Source of the DNA: Petrosia ficiformis
Taxonomy: Eukaryota > Porifera > Demospongiae > Haplosclerida > Petrosiidae
Reading direction: 5' to 3'
Length of the DNA: 64,000 bases
Assembly: GCA_947044365.1 (NCBI GenBank)
Contig: OX345636.1
Span: forward strand, 7,708,001-7,772,000
Positions within the stretch are counted from its first letter, which is position 1. Each line of letters opens with the position of its first letter. Made by a program: the position numbers and the translations under genes. The notes under the pieces are model-generated. The model saw only the letters and a list, made by a program, of their open reading frames with translations. It had not been told where the DNA came from and ran no database searches. Shown in pieces: positions 57,400-64,000 of this stretch.

Positions 57400-58410
57400 T
57401 ATGTAATTTTTTATGAGCAGAAAGATGGTACCGCCATGGGGTCTCCGTTGTCTCCAGTTGTTGCTAACATCTTTATGGAGGACTTTGAAGGAACAGCTTT
57501 AGTCACATGTGATTTACCACCAAAACTGTGGCTAAGGTATGTCGATGATACGTTTGTGGTGTGGCAACATGGAGAAAACCACCTTGGTGAGTTCTTGGAA
57601 CATGTTAATGGACTTCACACAAGAATAGACTTCACAATGGAGGAAGAGGTAAGTGGTAAGTTACCCTTTCTAGATGTACTAGTTGAGAGGAAAGATAACA
57701 GACTCACAACTGACATCTACCGGAAACCTACAAACATCAACAGGTATCTCAACTATAGATCTAGCCATCACCCCAGAGTGAAAATGGGGATCATCAAAAC
57801 ACTTTGATCTAGGGCTGAGAAGATTTGTGGAGATGATAAAATGGAGAGTGATGAGAGAAAAAAGTTAAAGAATATCTTTATGGACAATGGCTACCCAAGA
57901 CACAAAGTCCAGGCAGCACTGAGGAAGAAGACCGGCACGTGCCCCAAACAAGATCATGGAGAAAAAGGAACTAATGAAGAGATTAAGACCCTTGTGTTGC
58001 CATACACTCCGGGACTCAGTGAGAATATTGATGTAGTTTGTAAACATCTACCAGTGAGAATTGCCTTTACCAGTAAAGGCACACTTGGGAATATGTTGAC
58101 ACAAGTCAAAACACCGATTCCACCCTTTGAAAAGACAGGGGTCATTTATGCCATTCATTGTGAATGTGGTGGAACTTACATAGGTGAAACCGGAAGGACT
58201 TTCAAGATCAGGATGAGTGAACACAAGAGAGCTATCAAGATCGGAGATCATAACAATGCTATATCAGTACATGTTCATTCTACAGGTCACAGTATTCTAT
58301 GGGACAAGTGTGAAGTTTTAGCAATTGAAGAAAATTGGAGAAGAAGAAAGATCAGAGAAGCTATTTTAATAAAAAGTACTTCCGACACGATCAATACAGA
58401 CCCTTGAGTA
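57400..58410 (+). pseudogene. Penelope-like element, 5'-truncated: RT C-terminus and GIY-YIG endonuclease
   Basis: The reading enters at FYEQKDGTAMGSPLSPVVA (57412 on), has the RT active site LRYVDDTFVVW, then LPFLDVLVERKDN and TDIYRKPTNINRYL. A TGA at 57805-57807 interrupts the frame, which resumes as AEKICGDDKMESDERKKL. The GIY-YIG endonuclease follows: GVIYAIHCECGGTYIGETG, RTFKIRMSEHKRAI, and the closing REAILIKS region. RT fused to a C-terminal GIY-YIG is diagnostic of Penelope-like elements, which prime at the endonuclease cut. The N-terminal half of RT is absent; upstream sequence is in another frame (LLELHF) and then the 55-57 kb pseudogene. One premature stop and the truncation make it inactive. 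Confidence 0.9.
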
Positions 58411-58616
58411 CACATTAATCCGTCTTGGGACACTATTCTACCATCACAGACTTAATCTAAACCTTCATGTCATAGTTTACTTTTCTTGTTATTTTTCTGT
58501 ACCACCCTTTGTATTTCCTGTACCATCATTGTTCTCACTCTTTGTACTGTCATGACGTCATCACTTGTTATCTGTCCGTATATAAATAGGCTATTTGGTT
58601 TTGTTTGTGTATACTG

Positions 58617-58660
58617 CTGAAGAAGACCTTCGGGTCGAAACGTTCAGTTTTTATTAATAA
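58617..58660 (+). ncRNA. Hammerhead-ribozyme-like core of the Penelope-like element
   Basis: CTGAAGA, one extra A, a 4-bp stem GACC/GGTC closed by a TTCG tetraloop, then GAAAC: the order CUGANGA, stem II, GAAA of a hammerhead core. Penelope-like elements are known to carry hammerhead motifs near their ends. The extra A before stem II and the lack of a clear stem III/cleavage triplet make activity uncertain. TATAAATAGG lies about 35 nt upstream. Confidence 0.5.
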
Positions 58661-58699
58661 TAATTTTTTATTATTGTTATTGATAATTAAAAAACTCTA

Positions 58700-59485
58700 C
58701 CGTGTTATTAAGGCTCAATAAAATTACTCTATTATATAATACAAATGTATAAAAAAATCATACCACTCTTATGCTTTGATGCAATAAAGGTTTTTCTGGT
58801 ATAGCTATAGTTTCACATCAGCTACCAAATATTGCTAGTGATAATGCAGCTGCAAAACATCCGGTCAAAACTGATTGTTGTGGTAAGATTGCAGCTTGCC
58901 ATAACTAATTAACTAAAATGAAAATCGACCAATAATGGGCACTTTTAATTAGTGAACTAAAACCCCTTTGGTAAGCCTAATATTGAAAACTATAGCTAAC
59001 TAAAAGTTTGAGAAATCACACATACTATAACTAAAAGTGGTTACTATAGTCACACTAAAACAACACTAATACATAGGCAAAAATTAATCAATTAGTAGGT
59101 AAAAACAGAGTAGTATACAGGATAGGTGAACATGGACATTACCCAATAATCCTGTATTGGTGTGTGTTTACATGTGTACAGGGTAGGTGAACATGGACTA
59201 TTTATATGTGTAGTAGTAAAGTTTTAGTAGGGATTTACATAAAAATGACACTTTTATTTAGTCTGTCATGATCCATATTTAGAGTGTTGTGTAATTTTGT
59301 TCTAATGTTCCTTACTTTATATATGACTGAAGGTATCGCTACATTTTATTAATCCTCACTGTACAGATGAAGCTCTGTTATGATGTATAGTTTTGTACCC
59401 AGACACTGTACTATGTGAGATGAGGGTCTGGCATATCTAGTGAACTTATCGTGAACTTGGTATTAGAGGATGTTAATTACCCTCA
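58700..59485. other. Non-coding, weak dispersed repeat
   Basis: 58980-59065 resembles 1430-1500. GGATAGGTGAACATGGAC occurs twice (59120, 59180). No gene seen. Confidence 0.45.
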
Positions 59486-59494
59486 CCATGAAGC

Positions 59495-59805
59495 ATAGGT
59501 GGAAAGGTATAGTAATCATATTGTGTGTCTGTGTGGTTTTCTTGTGGAAGGGTATGGTAATCATATTGTGTGTCTGTGTGGTTCTCTTGTGGAAGGGTAT
59601 GGTAATCATATTATGTGTCTGTGTGGTTTTCTTGTGAAGGGTATGGTAATCATATTGTGTGTCTATGTGGTTTTCTTGTGAAGGGTATGGTAATCATATT
59701 GTGTGTCTATGTGGTTTTCTTGTGGAAGGGTATGGTAATCATACTGTGTGTCTGTGTGGTTCAGGGTATGGTAATCATATTGTGTGTCAGTGTGGTTCTC
59801 TTACT
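59495..59805. repeat. Tandem repeat, 42-46 bp unit, about 7 copies
   Basis: Unit: GGGTATGGTAATCATATTGT, GTGTCTGTGTGGTTCTCTTG, TGGAA. Confidence 0.92.
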
Positions 59806-59809
59806 GTTC

Positions 59810-60340
59810 ACAAAATATTATTAATTTCATATATCTAACAAATTACTTATCTGAACACTTTAACATATGGGAAGGTGTTTGGATAACTAAGGATTCACTG
59901 TATCATTATCAGTTATTTGTGAAAGATGTATCCTATATTATAGTACATGTACATGTATATGTTACATGTACATGTATGTGTAACAATAATTATGTAATTC
60001 CTTGTTATTTAGCATTATTCGCTATTATAATACTCATAATTAAATAGGAAAAGCTCATCAGAAATCAGAAGGTAGATATAAGAAATATCTGTTATCAGTA
60101 CATATCTAATGTAATTATTAGTTTATCATAATATCAATACAATATCTTATCAATGTATCACTAGTCTACGTATTGAGTAGAAGCATTTAATCAATAATTA
60201 TTAACTTCCTGTCTTGATAGTTGGTTTCTTTTACTATTTTGATTCCTGCAAATTATATCTATTGATCTTAACAAGATATTATGTATCTCTATCAATTGTC
60301 AGTTACAAGTTGTTATGATTTTGTCCATTGTTTTCAATTA
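59810..60340. other. AT-rich non-coding
   Basis: Nothing recognised apart from ACATGTACATGT motifs at 59943-59980. Confidence 0.45.
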
Positions 60341-60347
60341 CACACCC

Positions 60348-60350
60348 ACG

Positions 60351-60382
<32 letters not shown>
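60348..60382. repeat. (CA)n microsatellite
   Basis: CA dinucleotide run. Confidence 0.9.
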
Positions 60383-60385
<3 letters not shown>

Positions 60386-60389
60386 TAAA

Positions 60390-61130
60390 AAATGTAGTGT
60401 GCGTATCATACATTTTCTTTAGCACACAATAGGTGCGTAGTCTGCTACAGTGTGCCACACACACTAATATGTGATATGCACACATTCTTTCTGAAGTATT
60501 AACTTCCTAATTTGTTCCATTTATAAATTTAATATTGTAATTGGGCACATGTTACAAAAAATGGAGGAAGATATATAAAATTAATGGTCTTTACATTAAC
60601 AGATTGATTTGTATGTTTATAATGAATAATTATAATGATTATATTATCATAATTAAAATAGTTGTCGTGTGTAATTATAATGGTTGAAATATCTACAGTA
60701 CTGCATTAGTGGCGTTTGTACTTGAAAATGTAATACACAATGATAATGTGATCATTAGTTTTAGAGGGACTCAATCACATAATTATTGTGTTTATGATTT
60801 GTTCTAATGGTTTTAAAACTGTATTCCATGAGTGCACCTTATCACCCATCTAAACACAACATCATATTATTTCATGTTTATACACATGGGTGTACACAGG
60901 TATTGTAGGTTCATTGATATAAGGAAACCCATTTGCTCCAGATAAGTACATTCATTTTGAGCCTGTACTCAAATTTGCTAATACAACTAATACAAATAAA
61001 TGAATTACACTATAACTGCAATATTATTAATTATAAATTTTGCAATGCATGCTGTGTTAAAGAATGAACAATGAGTGGCCAGGTAAGGAATTGTGTTTTA
61101 GTATTATCGATGATTATGTTAATGCCTGTA
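60390..61130. other. AT-rich non-coding
   Basis: Nothing recognised. Confidence 0.45.
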
Positions 61131-61325
61131 ACCATGTGAGCTGCTTTCAGCCAGTTGCTTCATGTGAAAAACGTCCATTTGGTCACCAGAAAAAATGACC
61201 ACTACTTTTAATTCTCTCAGCGATATACCAGCTGTTTCTAGATCATTCATAAAGGCCACTACATCTCCAGCATTTCCGACAATAATACTTTCCAGCAATG
61301 TAAACTCCGCCCTCCAATTTCATTG
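61131..61325 (-). CDS. Possible terminal exon of an unknown gene
   Basis: Minus-strand frame without ATG reads LLESIIVGNAGDVVAFMNDL, ETAGISLRELKVVVIFSGDQ and MDVFHMKQLAESSSHG before a stop near 61131. The composition is protein-like and stands out from the AT-rich surroundings. The 5' splice acceptor is not convincing. I do not recognise the family. Confidence 0.3.
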
Positions 61326-62019
61326 AAGATAATTATTTTCAGTTCAACATACTCTATTTACCTCTAAAATTTGCCTTCAAACATTCACGTGAAAGAATCT
61401 ACTTGGGTGAATTTTTAGAACCTATACAGTATACATTATTAGTTGAACTAGGAAATGTTTGTGGTATGTTTATTATACTGAAAATTAGTTAAATCATTAG
61501 CCAGAATACCATGTCATTTTCTCAACTTTCAATCTTATGGAAAAGATAATTCTTACTGAGTGTTCTTTTACAAGTGAATATAGCAAATGAAGTGTGTAAA
61601 TTTGTGTTTTTTGTTGCAACCTCACTAGTTTGGTGAACAGAGATACATCACTTACAGAATTGTTATGCAAATGGAACGGTATTTAAAATGATTGGTTGAC
61701 TTTTGAGCTTTCTTTAAAAAAAAAACCGAAGTACTCCAGCTTTGTATATAAAACAACCTACATGATAAAATATCGTCATTTACAGCAAACTTTTTTTAAC
61801 CTGTGGTGTCTCTGTTTATGAATGGAACATTTCAAGGATTCTTGCTACATCAGCTTCGACAAAGCCAATAATACACAAAAACAATTTTTAGTGGAACATT
61901 TAGCTGAAATGTATTTTAGTTATTGATTATTGCAATTGCTGAGAAAACAGCATTTGCTACAAATTATTTTAAATATTAATTTAATCATTGTTGAATGCAT
62001 CCAATCATCAATTATTAAA

Positions 62020-62290
62020 AGTATGGTAGGAATTACTATTGTATGATGACAATATACATTTATTAGTTATGGTATACTATAATTACTATTTTATGATGAC
62101 AATATGCATTTATTAGTTATGGTTTACTATAATTACTATTGTATTATGACAATATGCATTTATTAGTTATGGTTTACTATAATTACTATTGTATTATGAC
62201 AATATGCAGTTATTAGTTATGGTATACTATAATTACTATTGTATGATGACAATATGCATTTATTAGTTATGGTTTACTATAATTACTATT
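62020..62290. repeat. Tandem repeat, about 49-50 bp unit, five copies
   Basis: Unit: TTAGTTATGGTTTACTATAA, TTACTATTGTATTATGACAA, TATGCATTTA. Confidence 0.92.
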
Positions 62291-62474
62291 TAAAACCAGT
62301 AATAACAACAACAATTCATTGATAAAGACTAAATGTTTTACATTATATGATACTTAAGAGGAATGAATTGTATATGTGGAAATGATGAAAGGCAATGAAT
62401 ATAAAGTATATGATAATGAGATAAATTAGATTGGGAAACAAAAATAGTTTGAAATGAAGTGTTTTTGTATATAC

Positions 62475-62745
62475 CTGAAATGAATGAACATGTGCATTGA
62501 ACCTAGAGTACAAGATACATGTCTTTCAACTCTAAAAAGGGTTTCTTGAGCTGTGGAAGTCACTTTCCCAACTATATTATCTAATGAACACTGACTTAAG
62601 TGATCTACTTCCTTTTGAGTAGAAGACTTTGGCATTTGAATATTATCAGATAGGGTATCACTATTTAGTTCTGGTATATTTTCCTGTGGTGCCATTGGAT
62701 ATGATGGACATAAATGGTCAAAATGTTTTTGTCTTAAGTGCATCT
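62475..62745 (-). CDS. Possible exon of an unknown gene
   Basis: About 90 codons between an AG acceptor (just before ATGCACTTAAG at 62745) and a donor (CAG then GTATAT at 62474). It reads HLRQKHFDHLCPSYPMAPQE, then QMPKSSTQKEVDHLSQCSLD and TSTAQETLFRVERHVSC. Composition is like real coding sequence, with no domain I recognise. It may belong with the frame at 61131-61325 on the same strand. Satellite DNA begins just upstream. Confidence 0.35.
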
Positions 62746-62789
62746 GACATGTACTGTATGTGTATATGTCATATATGGTAGCACGTGTG

Positions 62790-64000
62790 TGTGTATGTGT
62801 GAGTATGTGACTATACGTATACAGTAGTACAGGTGTGTGTATGTAACTATACATATACAGTATTACATGTGTGTATATGTGACTATACATATACAGTAGT
62901 ACATGTGTGTGTATATGTGACTATACATATACAGTAGTACATGTGTGTGTATATGTGACTATACATATACAGTAGTACATGTGTGTATATGTGACTATAC
63001 ATATACATTGTACAGTAGTACACGTGTGTATATGTGACTATACATGTATATGTGACTATACATATTCAGTAGCACATGTGTGTGTACATGTATATGTGAC
63101 TATACATAACATATTCAGGAGTACATGTGTGTATATGTCTTATACGGTAGCACATGTGTGCGTATATGTGACTATACGTATTCAGTAGTACATGTGTGTA
63201 TATGTCTTATAAAGTAGCACATGTGTGTGTATATGTGACTATACATATATAGCAGTACATGTGTGTATACATGTATGTCTTATACAGTAGTACATGTGTG
63301 TGTATATGTGACTATACATATACAGTAGTACATGTGTGTGTATATGTGACTATACATATACAATAGTACATGTGTGCGTATATGTGACTATACATATACA
63401 GCAGTACATGTGTGTATATGTGACTATACATATACAGTAGTACATGTGTGTATATGTCTTATACAGTAGCACATATGTGTGTATATGTGACTATACATAT
63501 ACAGTAGTACATGTGTGTGTATATGTGACTATACATATACAGTAGTACATGTGTGTATATGTGACTATACGTATACATTGTACAATAGTACATGTGTGTA
63601 TATGTGACTATACATATACAGTAGTACATATGTGACTATACATATACAGTAGTACATGTGTGCATATATGTGACTGTACATATACAGTAGTACATGTGTG
63701 TGTATGTGACTATACATATTCAGTAGTACATGTGTGTATATGTCTTATACAGTAGCACATATGTGTGTATATGTGACTATACATATACAGTAGTACATGT
63801 GTGTGTATATGTGACTATACATATACAGTAGTACATGTGTGCATATGTGACTATACATATACAGTAGTACATGTGTGTGTATATGTGACTATACGTATAC
63901 AGTAGTACATGTGTGTATATGTGACTATACATGTATATGTGACTATACATATACAGTAGCACATGTGTGTGTATATGTGACTATACATATACAGTAGTAC
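62790..64000. repeat. 36-38 bp satellite, locus 3 (runs off the window)
   Basis: Same unit and orientation as loci 1 and 2, with variant steps TATATGTCTTATACAGTAGC interspersed at fairly regular distance. Confidence 0.93.

Noticed and set aside
57865..58251. Minus-strand frames under the Penelope-like element
   Set aside because: Shadows of the GIY-YIG coding strand.

Overview
This is an AT-rich eukaryotic window, probably from an early-branching invertebrate and most likely a demosponge. That is an inference from an intron-containing TRAF/MATH gene of the kind expanded in sponges, a Ngaro-type tyrosine-recombinase retrotransposon, a Penelope-like element, and very heavy mini- and microsatellite content. 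There are no prokaryotic operons. Most of the short open frames are repeat artefacts or decayed transposons.

The one substantial host gene is on the minus strand, 33059 to 17206. It is a TRAF-like gene with five exons that I could place by splice sites and matching phases: RING N-terminus, RING C-terminus + TRAF zinc finger + coiled coil, then three successive MATH domains. Each MATH domain is one exon, and all are entered in phase 1, so they behave as interchangeable cassettes. The model is coherent except for a single in-frame TAA in the coiled coil, upstream of all three MATH domains. A fourth, orphan MATH exon at 54887-55353 is a diverged duplicate of the terminal one.

Layout: 0-7 kb has a MITE, a tRNA-derived SINE and two large tandem arrays. 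7-17.7 kb is a tract paralogous, in the same order and orientation, to blocks within 40.3-55.35 kb. 17.2-33 kb is the TRAF gene, with repeats and gypsy debris in its long intron. 33.6-38.5 kb has perfect tandem repeats and several broken Ty3/gypsy relics. 40-47 kb is the second copy of the duplicated tract with further MITEs. 47.68-53.36 kb is a Ngaro-type element with its A1-ORFs-B1-A2-B2 split direct repeats still legible (minus strand). 53.7-55.35 kb is the duplicated TRAF 3' end. 55.3-57.3 kb is a frameshifted pseudogene of an uncharacterised invertebrate multicopy family. 57.4-58.7 kb is a 5'-truncated Penelope-like element (RT + GIY-YIG) with a hammerhead-like motif. 59-64 kb is tandem repeats, two weak exon candidates and a 36-38 bp satellite that also occurs at 10 kb and 41 kb.

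The most interesting signals are the modular MATH cassettes with clustered replacement differences between two copies, the lone nonsense codon, several MITE insertions whose target duplications can be read exactly (one against an empty paralogous site, one inside a gypsy coding frame), and a nearly perfect 73-nt hairpin at 45956-46028. All alignments were made by eye.
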